Assembly: GCA_000827265.1 (NCBI GenBank)
Contig: KN834757.1
Location: forward strand, 1,144,232-1,162,334
DNA: 18,103 bases
Reading direction: 5' to 3'
DNA from: Collybiopsis luxurians FD-317 M1
Lineage: Eukaryota > Basidiomycota > Agaricomycetes > Agaricales > Omphalotaceae
Within the stretch, counting starts at the first letter, position 1; each line of letters starts with the position of its first letter. Both the position numbers and the translations under genes were made by a program. The notes beneath the pieces are model-generated. The model was not told where the DNA came from. It did no database searches and worked only from the letters and a program-made list of their open reading frames with translations. Positions 9,801 through 18,103 of the stretch are shown here, one piece after another.

Positions 9801-10659
9801 CTAGTATGACCATGGAATCAACATACCAATGACCAACTACTGAGGCATGTCATCTGGGAGATTTCTGTCGCACTGACAGATAATTACACAGTCTGGCAAT
9901 CAATTTCCAGAATTCAGTAACCCCGGGTGATGATGTTGAGAATGAGTTTGAGGGAGTACCACATCATGCAGTCTCCAGCACACTACAAGTGCACCGTCAG
10001 CCATGTACGAGACTGTAACACCCTACTCATTGTACATCTGGGCTAACACAATATTCCTTCTCAGGATCTGCTCCCTCTGCTTCATCCAGGAACAAAAAAG
10101 CGGTGCCCTCCAAGCATGAAGGTTGGATCTGGAAACTGGAAAAGACGTTTGCCCAACTTGGGGTCCAGCTGGAGGATATGGCTACATTTGAGGATGAGAG
10201 TGAGGCTGTTCATTTTCTCAATGATCTGATACAATGGCTGACAACCCTGCAGGCAATCAAATTATGCACTACAGAGCTTTGGTGGAGATGGAGCGATGGA
10301 GGGAAGTGATGGAAAAAGCTCAAAGCAATTTCTTGAACTGTCTACACTCATTCCAGTGGAGGAGCAATGCTTGGAACAAAATGGCAGATCGAGATACAGC
10401 CCCATTGTCCTCATCTGGCTCATACAAGACTTGGTTATTTGGACATTGCACATTTGCTCACCAACAGGCCACAATGTACAAGCAACTGTACCAATGCTGT
10501 TTGAGGGCATACCAGATACTCCCATTCAACAAGGTCCCCCCAGGTGAAATCCTGGCTGATTTGGTAGCATGCTAACAGGCAAAGCAAGCTGATGAAGATA
10601 AAGCCATTGTGGAGGCAGAGCTTAGAGCTGTGGATCCACTTTTCAAAATAGATGGATAG
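6849..10659 (+). pseudogene. KDZ transposase with CxC2 domain, decayed
   Basis: KDZ transposases are DDE-type DNA transposases. In order: a basic N-terminus (MSDYKK...); a CxC2 zinc cluster at 7176-7763 (CPCG..C..QCNDCF..CQNCFLECH..PFH, later FPATLKNPRTF and LTNGCF); QFLLV.GIW; the DGNFHIGQYIKNNDP block near 8101 with the first acidic residue; SGVVNVMCSH...LTRGE; YDCNCQY near 8591 with the second; HFHGETAEQPWIELN near 8770 with the third; QMNSGH and YWNWTKL; LYLPS...GLLEIQVQ near 9500; HEGWIWKL and MERWREV at the end. Inferred introns are 7125-7175, 7764-7820, 7990-8047, 8242-8293, 9089-9142 and 10005-10064. Premature stops lie at 6867, 6939, 7479, 7923, 8435, 8704, 8809, 8962, 8989, 9271, 9410, 9611, 9830, 9881 and 10573, and the frame is disrupted near 8435-8485, 9330-9345 and 10215-10235. 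The model length is about 1160 codons, normal for the family. The product is dead. Start chosen as the first in-frame ATG. Confidence 0.88.
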
Positions 10660-11202
10660 ATATGAACAGTGTATTTGAGTATAGAAATATTATTTATGTC
10701 CTAGGTACATGATAATCGATGGTTGAAAGGTTATCAATATATTGATAGGATGGCAGAAATAAAGTGACATGATGGATACAAGGTACTCCTGCAGAAATGC
10801 CAGTGACCAGATTACATGTGAGTAATTGAGTGCGTCAGCACTGGAAAGGAATGGATGGAGATAAACATGTACCATGCTGGAAAAGAACCTCAAACTCTGC
10901 TATTGAACCTAGAGCCAGTGAATATGATGTAAAGTCCCAATTGCACTACAACAAATGAGTTGCAGTGGAAGGCAACCTAAGTTGCCTACTTGCGCACGGT
11001 AAAGGACAAGACAGGAATAGGAAGGGAAGAAAGAAGCTTTGGTCCAAGGTGATGTGCTAGCCATCTGTGTGGTCATGTGTATGGTCCAGATACAAGCTGT
11101 GATACTATAGACCTTGTCCTATGTCTACAATACATATATATATATATATATTTGTGTGTAAAATTTCCGATAAGAAAGAGCGATAACAAAAGTAAAGATG
11201 CC
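10660..11202. other. Non-coding 3' flank with (AT)9 microsatellite
   Basis: No supported gene. A run of alternating AT lies at 11134-11151, flanked by GTGTGTA. In the minus direction it comes after the oligo-T that follows the tRNA-like unit, a position typical of simple-sequence tails of SINEs. The right end of the KDZ element is expected somewhere here but I could not define it. Confidence 0.45.
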
Positions 11203-11314
11203 AAAAAAAAATTCCAGCAATACTTTCGTAGTGATACAAAGAGGATTTGAACCCCCATTATCCATGAAACAAGGAAATCTCAGAAGACACTGTAACCAAC
11301 TAGACTATTGCACC
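11203..11314 (-). mobile_element. tRNA-like pol III unit, probable SINE head
   Basis: On the minus strand, TAGTCTAGTTGG (11296-11307) fits the pol III A box and GGTTCAAATCC (11243-11253) is a perfect B box, spaced as in a tRNA gene. Outer arms GGTGCAA (11308-11314) and TTGTATC (11233-11239) pair over 7 bp with two wobbles. The T arm GGGGG-TTCAAAT-CCTCT also pairs. The D and anticodon stems do not fold well and no anticodon can be assigned, so this is a tRNA pseudogene or, more likely, the head of a tRNA-derived SINE. Nine T follow at 11211-11203 (a pol III terminator), then an AT-rich tail with (AT)9. Confidence 0.6.
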
Positions 11315-11561
11315 ATGATAATTTCTCACCTCTTTGGTTGGATGTAGATCTTGAAGTTGATGATGTTGGATGTAGTACAGTTGATACCTTGTCATATGTC
11401 CTAATTTTGTAATACTACAACTCTACTGAATGAAATTTACAAATGTCATGGGAGAGATGGCACATGTCTGAGTGTGCTATAGCTACTTTGAACATAAAAT
11501 TCTGCCAGCATTCATTCCCAACTTGCTTGAACAGCACTGGAGAATGCACTGATGTCATTGT
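11315..11561. other. Spacer, possibly holding an extension of relic F
   Basis: On the minus strand, the frame of relic F continues past its TAG at 11562 to another TAG at 11415-11417. It contains GNECWQNFMFKVAIAHSDMC, so the original protein may have been about 49 residues longer. Apart from that no gene is seen. Confidence 0.35.
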
Positions 11562-13737
11562 CTATGCCACAGCACAGATGAGAGACTTCTCTCCAGGCCA
11601 ACAGTCCATCAAGAGCCAGAGGGACTTCATCGCCGAGTACCTCTCAGGCCAATCAAGCGAGGTAAGACCCAGATTCATCTCAGGTGGAGGTACTAGCTGG
11701 TCATACACTAGTACAGCTGAGACCAGTGTCCTACGCTTCGAGGTATGGGCAGTGCGAGCAACTTCATAATCTATACAGCTCAGGTTGGGATGAGGCTGAG
11801 GTTTGCTGTTGTTGAGGATAGCATCAACATATTGGAGCTTGTATTGGAAATTCACTAGGGAGAGCTCTTTGAGTATCTCATGTATTGTGTGGAGTTCAAG
11901 ATTTGTGGGAGGGGGAATGACAGAAAGATTGGCCAATCTACAAGTGTCTTCAACTAGAGTCTGTCCTTCTATAACAATTTTCTGGCTGGAAGATATCACT
12001 ATCCCTTCTTCGAGGGGCTTAATGAGGGTATAAGAACATGCTTTTCACCACACATTGACAGTTTGCAATATCAGTACTCTCTGACTTTGTACCTGTTTGT
12101 ACCAGGGCGAGTGCAGATGGTCCCACATTTTGAGCATGGGCATCTGCCATGATTTATCCTCAAGGCTGAAGAAAAGAGCAGGCTCTGGAACAAGCAACAA
12201 TCTCTTATGAGAGGCCGAGTTGTTTTGCTTGATACACAGGTTAATGTTAGCCCAGGCTGGGATGGCAGGAGGCACAAGGGGGTCATCACTAGGAAGATCT
12301 GCAAAAATGTTTCATTGGGATTTTGGGGCTAAAGAGAAAATGAGCATGCAAGGCAGGAGGTCCCAAGATTACACTTACAATTGACTGGTAGTCTTTGCAG
12401 CTTGTCCTTTGCAGACTTTGCCTTTGGGATGCAAGTAACTTGAGGTCAAGTGAGAGCATTTTGGAGTGAACTAGAGTTTCCATGCAAGGAGCTGTTCATG
12501 CTCAAAGAAGACAATGCAGGTGCAATTATATGCCCTGAGCCAAGCTGAAATAAGGATGTATAATTACCCGGCAAATGGAGGTTTGAGAACAGGTCTGAAG
12601 AGGCAAAGCAATGGATTGCTGTAATTCAGATAGCGGCAAATTTTATGTCTGAACCTGCCTGTGTGGTTGCTATAGGATTGTACAGTGGATTAGTGGGTGA
12701 GGTGTGGACTGCTGGCAGTAATGCTCGCTGGAGTTGCACCACTTCCAGTATCACTTGATGATTGAACACTTGGTAATTGCAGACATAGTAAACTGGGAAG
12801 CCATTAGAATAAAGAAACTGAGCATCCGTATCATTATAGATGAATGCACCCATTTTGCTTGAATCTGCTACAACCTGTTGGTGAATGAGGTTGGGAGAGT
12901 CATCACAACAAACTTTGCAATGATAATCTAGAACTGCCTGTATTGTGAGGAAGGCCCACTGGAGTTCAACTAGCCCTTGCTGTTGATCGCAAAGCAATGT
13001 AGTGACATCCCTTATTTGAGTGAAGCAGATGTCGACAATTTTCCCATTTTCTTTAACAAGAATTTTCCAGTCATCGGGAAGTGATGGATATACTTGATAG
13101 ACTATTGTTTGCAGCTCAGAGATACATTTGCAAAGCTCATCAATAATTTGACAGTTGACAGTGCCCTCTTGACACTCAGCACTGATGTCACTATAGAGTA
13201 AGTTGTTCTCCTGAAGATTGATCCACATGATATTGGTTTCCTTGGAGTGGGAGGATCTTTTCAATACAGCAGTGAAATAGGGATAGCATCAATTGAATGG
13301 CTGTGGCCAGAGAATTGGATTGTCTGGGCCATATCAAGCATCTGAGTGGTGGAATAAATTGCGAGTGGAGCCCATGGGCAGCTCAGGAATGAACTTGCAA
13401 TTTGGAGATATGATAAAATGATGAGAGGCAGGATAAAGAGAGGCAGCAATGCCATTGGAGAATGTAAGTTCATTTCTAACATTATCATTCAAGACATTCT
13501 TGAGGGAGACTACACTGGGTAGCTGAGACCGAAGCTCTGGGGGAATGTTGACTAGTATATATGATCAGCTATATTATACCTTTTGCTCTAAAATCCCATA
13601 CATACATCTGAAGTGAGATGATCCTATATATGAATGTTAGTGATGGCTTATGAAACCATATCAAGCCTACCTTGAGCTGTGTCTGGTCTATTGCGAAGAA
13701 GATCTTCCTCAGTGAGTACCAAAGGGCCAGAGTGTGC
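11562..13737 (-). pseudogene. Gene F: large uncharacterised Agaricomycete family protein, relic
   Basis: Three exons on the minus strand: about 13580-13737, 12379-13536 and 11562-12298. The inferred introns are 13537-13579 (43 nt) and 12299-12378 (80 nt, GTAAGT donor), and both keep the phase. Read together they give about 690 residues: WYSLRKIFFAID and WDFRAK; LRSQLPSVVSLKNVLNDNVR; SPNCKFIPELPMGSTRNLF; KMGAFIYNDTDAQFLYSNGF then PVYYVCNYQVFNHQVILEV; TQAGSDIKFAAI then LHLPGNYTSLFQLGSGHI; LVPEPALFF; and LGLTSLDWPERY near the end. From memory, this order of blocks recurs in a large family of unnamed proteins of mushroom-forming fungi; no enzymatic motif is evident. TGA codons at 13334, 13289, 12626, 12446 and 12045 interrupt it. 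Exon 1 is bounded by a CTTACAG acceptor or extends up to 13790. Neighbour: the duplicated module at 13750. Confidence 0.6.
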
Positions 13738-13749
13738 CTGTAAGCTAAC

Positions 13750-14165
13750 AGGAATTTGTCAGCCAAGTATATGCAAATGCAGAGGGACAAGGAACCTCAT
13801 AATGAATTTAGTTCGAAGGTCTATGGCCAGCTCTATGACTATAAGTCAAGAGGCTTAAGGGGCCACAAGGAGTGGCTTTCCTGGATATTATAGGGTCATA
13901 TATATGATTAGAAGAGAAGCAATGAGAAGTGAAGTAGGACTTGAAGTTTCAAAGGGAAGGTCTGACTCTTGCATCATTAGCTAGCAATAATGTGATGTGA
14001 AAATGTAGCATGGGCACTTGTGTACATGGTTGCTTGTCATCTCTCACCTTTCATCCCTCACTGTATTGGATACAGAATGGAACTGCCACTACTTTAGAGG
14101 TAGTTTGAGCTCCCAACTATTGTTGGTGGGTACGTAGGCTCAGGGATTCTCCAGGTTACTGACCT
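13750..14165. repeat. Duplicated module, copy B
   Basis: This stretch aligns in the same orientation with 16860-17245. Shared blocks include CTATGACTRTAAGTCAA, CCACAAKRAGTGGCTTT, GGATATWATRG, TGCATCA...TAGCAA, CATGGGYRCTTGT and CTCAGGGMTTCTC. Identity looks like roughly two thirds by eye, with several small indels. It lies between minus-strand gene F and plus-strand gene H, so it occupies the shared 5' region of a divergent pair. Confidence 0.7.
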
Positions 14166-14425
14166 TCAAGTTTGTTGCGTGGATAGGATATGAACAGGGT
14201 AGTGGTCTATGTGGGTAGTCGAGTTGGAACAAAGAATAGGACACACTTGGTAAGCTTACCTGCTGGCGGCAGCTGCTAATAGCTGATGGGTTGCAGTTTA
14301 TAGTGCTCTGTATAATGGACTTGTCTGTTTGCATAGCATTGGCCATTTGAAATTCACACATTGTATGTACTTGAATTCCTGATAACTTTCCACTCACTTG
14401 CTCTGAACTGTCATCTTCTTTACAG

Positions 14426-14976
14426 CCTCTGCTTGGAAAGCTGTTCCAAATGATTCCCTCTGATCATAACACTCAACTAAAGCTAGACATAACTGGCACA
14501 GATGAAGTCCACCTCTGCCTTCAGCACTTGAATTCTGATGAAGAAGAGCTCATAGATTTCCTGCTTGAGGGGTGTCAGAAGTTGCACATATGCCTTGTTG
14601 CAGTTCTAGCAGCTATGGAGGGGAAAATCAGGTATGTACCTCTGGCTCAACTTTGGTATTGCATCTTCATTGTGGATGCCTTTAGACTCTACCTGCAGTC
14701 CCAGGTGAGAAGCTACAAGCTTGAACTCACACAAGAAAGGAGAAGAGTCATTTGACTCTTAGCTTGGAAATATGCCTCAAGAAAGCTCATTGGATAAAAT
14801 TGTTTCACTGTGGATGAATTACTTGCAATTTCACAAAGGAGAATCTATGAATGGGTTCAGGATGAGGCGCTAATGCTCGGTTCTTCAGATGAGCAAAAGA
14901 ACAGAGGCAACAGTCACTGATGGAGCAGGTGCTAATGAATAATTCTGATTACAGCAATGACAATGACAAAGAGGAG
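14426..14976 (+). pseudogene. Gene H: acidic helical protein relic
   Basis: An exon opens after a TTCTTTACAG acceptor at 14425 and encodes LLGKLFQMIPSDHN, then an acidic segment LQHLNSDEEELIDFLLEGC and HICLVAVLAAMEGKI. A canonical GTATGT donor at 14632 and TTTAG at 14685 define a 54-nt intron. The next exon (RLYLQSQVRSYKLELTQERR) meets TGA at 14753 and TAA at 14795 in frame, then gives IYEWVQDEALMLGSSDE. Beyond that another frame continues (EQRQQSLMEQVLMNNSDYSN) to a GTAAGT donor at 14977, so one indel is inferred. An upstream exon ending in a GTATGT donor at 14363 is possible (63-nt intron, phase 0). No domain recognised; mostly helical and charged. H2 near 17290 looks like a paralogue. Confidence 0.45.
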
Positions 14977-15028
14977 GTAAGTTTTGCACATGTTTCCTTC
15001 ATTCCATGTCTAACACAACTGAATGCAG

Positions 15029-15461
15029 ATAGATTGGCTGTAGATGTGGACCATAACCCTTAGATAGACAAAACCTAGTTTCCCAATCTGTATCTGTTGC
15101 TAGCTGCAGCTTTGGTAATTGGCATGGGTTCCACTGTTCCTGTACAGTGTGCTCAGGCAGCAAATAACTCTCAGATTGCGAATGGTCGCAAGTCTCTGTT
15201 TTGAGATATGCATTGGGTCCAGCCCAAATTTTATTTTTGCCTAATCGAGTTTCATATTTATATCAGGATTTGCAGTCCATGTGCCCCAACAAAGAGCATT
15301 CCTCTGCATCAAATATTTTATACCCCCCAAAACATTTGAAAGATATTTTGTCCATGTTAAGCTCCATTGAGAAACAGCATTGTGCACTGAACCAGCCAAC
15401 AGGCCCTGAGATAATCACTCATGCAGGCCTCTTATTTTTCTGGTTGCTGTTGTACAGGTAA
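15029..15461 (+). pseudogene. Possible 3' exons of gene H
   Basis: A 52-nt intron (14977-15028) with GTAAGT donor, CTAAC branch-like site and ATGCAG acceptor leads into sequence with scattered stops. One frame gives LYLLLAAALVIGMGS, a short hydrophobic stretch. A later frame is open from about 15201 to 15461 with YLYQDLQSMCPNKEHSSASN and ITHAGLLFFWLLLY. The frames are not continuous, so this is a decayed remainder or an unrelated relic. Function unknown. Confidence 0.3.
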
Positions 15462-15474
15462 TGAAGTTCAATGC

Positions 15475-15944
15475 TCAGGCTGAACCCAGTGGCATTTGTG
15501 TTCGCAGGCCACAGATGAGTGTTACATTTTGTATATCAGCATTTCAGTACAAGCAGTGAGCACTATGAATTGACTACATTATATGAAAATATACCAAACC
15601 ATTAAATCACAATGCAATCAAGAAGGGGACAGGCATCATGGAAATTAGTAATAGACTACATGTATAAGTAAAAACAGAATGTCCAAGACGGTGGGAGCAC
15701 ATAATCAATACCAAATTCAAGATTCAAAGATGTTGGGGTGCCACATATAATTGACATTGCAGACATGGTCTTTGGAGTTGCCAAAATTGAGAGACGCTGT
15801 TATGAAAGCATGCCACAAGAGTAGCTGAAGCTGGGGAATTGAAATGTTCAGTTTGAGTGATTGGCGAGCATCTGGGACACTTACCAAAATAGTTAATCTG
15901 GCATTTGGGAAGATTCCAAACCTCTTCCTGCCTAGAGCAAAGTG
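15475..15944. other. Spacer between convergent genes H and I
   Basis: I see no coding frame, RNA gene or strong repeat. Genes H (plus) and I (minus) converge on this stretch, so it would hold both 3' ends. Confidence 0.4.
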
Positions 15945-16694
15945 TTAGTTCAAAATTTTTAAAATATCAATGTACCACTGCATTACCATACTTATGCCAT
16001 GCAGCTGAGTAGCTTCAAGCTGCTGGCTTGAGGGATCATCCACTACTATGGTTGGACTGGTAGAGAATAACCATTGACTTAGACCTGAGATGATCTAATT
16101 TGCAAATAACTTACCTGTCAGAGAACTCCTCATTGAGCTCGTTGAGCTCTTTGCAAAGAGCAGCCATCTCTTGGCTGAGCCTGGTGGTTCGGTTGTGCAA
16201 TTTGAATATAAGCTCGGTGCTATTATTTGAGAAGACCAAGAGTTCCTGGCATTTCTTATTGTATGCCTGAGTCATGTCTTGATAGATGCATCCACTCTTG
16301 CTAAAAAAGGGGCAATGAGGAATACAGATGATGAGAATTGAGCATTACTTACAAATCCTTGATTCTTTGCATAAGGTTAATATTGGTAAGGCAGAGCTCA
16401 TGAAACACAGTATTCTTTTCCTCTTCCACACCATCTCAGGTTTACATCTGCACCTCCAAGAGGTGAACTTGGTTCTTCAAGTGCAAGACTTGAACAGCAT
16501 TATTGCTGACACCACATATAAAAGTCCTTCAGGATTAGATATCTCATTATATGCAGAGACACTCACATATTCTTGCACATTTCCTTTGCCAATTGCTTGC
16601 ATAGGAAACTAATTTTGCGTAATAGATAAGTCTCAGTATGAGTGGCGACCACTTGATCTTCTTCATTTCCATTTGAGAGAGAGGAGATGTTCAT
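15945..16694 (-). pseudogene. Gene I: four-exon coiled-coil protein, two stops
   Basis: Exons 16567-16694, 16353-16505, 16115-16300 and 15945-16056 are separated by introns of 61, 52 and 58 nt with donors GTGAGT, GTAAGT and GTAAGT. All three introns are in phase 2 and the exon sum is exactly 193 codons from an ATG at 16694 to TAA at 15945. The predicted protein is heptad-like: KISFLCKQLAKEMCKN, VQVLHLKNQVHLLEVQ, FHELCLTNINLMQRIKD, LIFKLHNRTTRLSQEMAALC, KELNELNEEFSD. This indicates a coiled coil with an acidic PTIVVDDPSSQQ tail. Exon 2 carries TAA at 16442 and TGA at 16436. An upstream exon may exist, since the duplicated module starts about 170 bp away. No enzymatic domain; family unknown. 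Confidence 0.55.
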
Positions 16695-16859
16695 TATGAA
16701 GGAGAAATTGGGTGTCTGATGGGGTGAACAAGTTGGTACAGCAGATGGGGGTAAGATTGGAAAGTAAGAAGTAAGAAAATTGGAATAAATGAATGAACAC
16801 ATGAACCATGTGTTCAACACAGTCACAATTGTCTGCATCTAAAGACTTGTAAAATTCAA

Positions 16860-17245
16860 TCTTGAGGCTAATGCAGATGCAGTGGGATGAGACACCTCAT
16901 CATAAACTTGGGGAAGTCCCAGATGATAGATAGCTGTGTTTCTATGACTGTAAGTCAAATAAAAAGTTTAACCACAATAAGTGGCTTTGGGGATATAATG
17001 TGATTTGAAGAAAGAGAAGAAAGGAGTAAGCTGATGCAACAGCCTGTGCATCAGTGACATAGCAAATGTGACATGGGTGCTTGTTTTGACTGTTGTTTCC
17101 CTCCTCCATCTTCCTCTCCTAGAGACACAATAGTCTAGAAGAATATAACCACTTCAGGGTGGTTGGCACTTGCGACTACTGTCAATGAGCTCACAAGCCT
17201 CAGGGCTTCTCAGGGTTTGCATGTCGGTAGAGAGCGGCACAATGA
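16860..17245. repeat. Duplicated module, copy A
   Basis: Direct, diverged copy of 13750-14165, lying between minus-strand gene I and the partial plus-strand paralogue H2. Its left edge includes a minus-strand ATG AGG at 16900 followed by a ten-codon stretch that also exists in copy B from 13800. Confidence 0.68.
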
Positions 17246-17289
17246 GTAAGGACATCTGTTGATGGTCAGTATTTCTTGTCCCTGTCTTG

Positions 17290-17440
17290 GCTGATCACTC
17301 ATTCATAATTGCCACCTGGTAGCAACAATCCTGAGAACAAAGCCAAGTGATAAATTCAGGTATGTACCTATATCCAACTCATGATTCTGCATACTAACTC
17401 CAGAGCACTCTAGTACAGTTTCCGGCTGTGAAATCAGCAG
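17290..17440 (+). pseudogene. H2: partial paralogue of gene H around one intron
   Basis: The frame HNCHLVATILRTKPSDKF ends at a canonical GTATGT donor at 17360. A 44-nt intron with CTAAC branch site and TCCAG acceptor at 17403 follows, then ACTC-containing sequence. In gene H the corresponding exon reads HICLVAVLAAMEGKI and ends at the same AG|GTATGTACCT junction in the same phase. Both lie about the same way downstream of a copy of the duplicated module, H2 closer. The rest of the gene is not recognisable, so only this junction is supported. Confidence 0.4.
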
Positions 17441-17824
17441 GGCAGAGGGTAGGTTAGTTATAACTGGTGCAGGAGATGCATAACATCATATCGTCAGGTA
17501 GGGACAGCGATGGAGGTCAGTTTATGATTTTTCTCTTGTGTCCTTGCATGCAAAGACTTTTCTAATGCAGTTCTGTGCAGATAACCTCAGTGTAGACCTA
17601 GCAATATCTGTCTGATATTAGATAGACAGCAATCTTTATTATGGGGGTAGCCCTGGAATATAACTTCCCATGTTGAAACTGCTCACACTATCAGTTTGTG
17701 TACATGCCCAGATTGCATATGGTGTTTGGGCTGTCCTCAAATTGTTGGTCTGAATGGCCTCCATGTCACGAAGCGGTTTACAGCGGAGTGGCTTTCAAGA
17801 ACACGGTAATCAGTTTAGGCAGAG
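17441..17824. other. No gene seen
   Basis: Short frames only. CG dinucleotides become more frequent from about 17760, marking a compositional change ahead of the repeat-bearing right edge. Confidence 0.4.
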
Positions 17825-18103
17825 TCTGGTCCCAATCGACAGAGTTAATTAAATAGTCTACTGGTACAAGCAGGATACTCACCTGGTCCCAATCGACAGA
17901 GAGGTCAAGATAGGGACTCAGGTTAAAGGTGGTAGGTATATATACTGTAGTAAGCTGTAAGAGAGACTAATGCTACTGGAGGATAAGACGAGAAACTAAT
18001 GCTACTGGAAGACAATAGCTAGGTGACAGCTACGAGAATAAAAGGTATGGAGCATGTGGTCATGCGACAGATGCGAGAAGAGAAACAAGGACAGTTCATT
18101 AAT
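17825..18103. repeat. Nested direct repeats, possible LTR edge
   Basis: CTGGTCCCAATCGACAGAG is repeated exactly at 17826-17844 and 17883-17901, and ACTAATGCTACTGGA exactly at 17966-17980 and 17995-18009. A TATATATAC box lies at 17937-17945. Short tandem repeats ahead of a TATA box resemble the U3 part of an LTR. The stretch runs off the window, so no terminal TG/CA pair, target duplication or coding region can be tested. Confidence 0.4.

Noticed and set aside
11232..11314. A functional tRNA gene
   Set aside because: Acceptor and T arms pair, but D and anticodon stems do not, and no anticodon or intron arrangement fits.
13590..13671. Intron in gene F starting at GTAGGC after the TQLK codons
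   Set aside because: The sequence across it (GLIWFHKPSLTF...WDFRAK) reads as protein with conserved-looking aromatic residues, so it is better taken as coding.
14140..14397. Minus-strand open frame with a GTAAGC donor near 14265
   Set aside because: It overlaps the possible upstream exon of gene H on the other strand, has no clear ATG and no onward exon, and its lower end lies in the duplicated non-coding module.
1..18103. CRISPR array, rRNA or bacterial operon
   Set aside because: No regularly spaced identical repeats with unique spacers, no rRNA-like sequence, and splice-dependent frames throughout point to a eukaryote.

Overview
The window looks like repeat-rich DNA from a filamentous basidiomycete (Agaricomycetes; possibly Boletales or another mycorrhizal lineage). 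The main clues are: (i) a long KDZ-type (Kyakuja-Dileera-Zisupton) transposase with its CxC2 zinc cluster, a class greatly expanded in such fungi; (ii) many very small introns (about 40-80 nt) with GT...AG ends, GTRAGT/GTATGT-like donors and CTGAT/CTAAC-like branch sites, whose phases match exactly across the splice; (iii) a retrotransposon RNase H tail with the NPADGPS signature common in basidiomycete elements. There is no sign of bacterial organisation. I found no intact gene of any length: nearly every gene-like stretch is a relic broken by in-frame stops.

Layout, left to right. 1-1600: a phased TGACTC array, a minus-strand retrotransposon RNase H fragment (597-863), two diverged tandem repeats and a perfect 29-nt palindrome. 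1622-6357: a weak minus-strand exon, then four plus-strand gene relics: A (2072-2983, unknown), B (3294 to about 4470, unknown), C (4866-5491, Ser/Thr/Pro-rich with a C-terminal domain like the RNase H1 N-terminal/viroplasmin fold) and D (5691-6357, W/G/S-rich then coiled coil). 6849-10659: the KDZ transposase, nearly full length, with six inferred introns, about 15 premature stops and three frame disruptions. 11203-11314: a minus-strand tRNA-like unit with pol III A and B boxes and an oligo-T, probably a SINE. 11562-13737: minus-strand relic F, a large multi-exon protein resembling an uncharacterised Agaricomycete family. 13750-17440: a duplicated roughly 400-bp module (13750-14165 and 16860-17245) lying each time between a minus-strand gene (F; coiled-coil gene I) and a plus-strand gene (H; its partial paralogue H2). 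17825-18103: a CpG-richer piece with nested direct repeats and a TATA box, perhaps the edge of a younger LTR.

Two themes link the regions. First, stops that interrupt otherwise continuous frames are all of types reachable by C-to-T change (CGA to TGA, CAG to TAG, CAA to TAA), and CG dinucleotides are very rare across the body of the window. This points to methylation-linked deamination or a RIP-like process acting on the block. Second, the relics cluster around one KDZ transposase, so the block may be a dead composite element with cargo genes, or a graveyard of separate insertions. The sequence alone does not decide between these.
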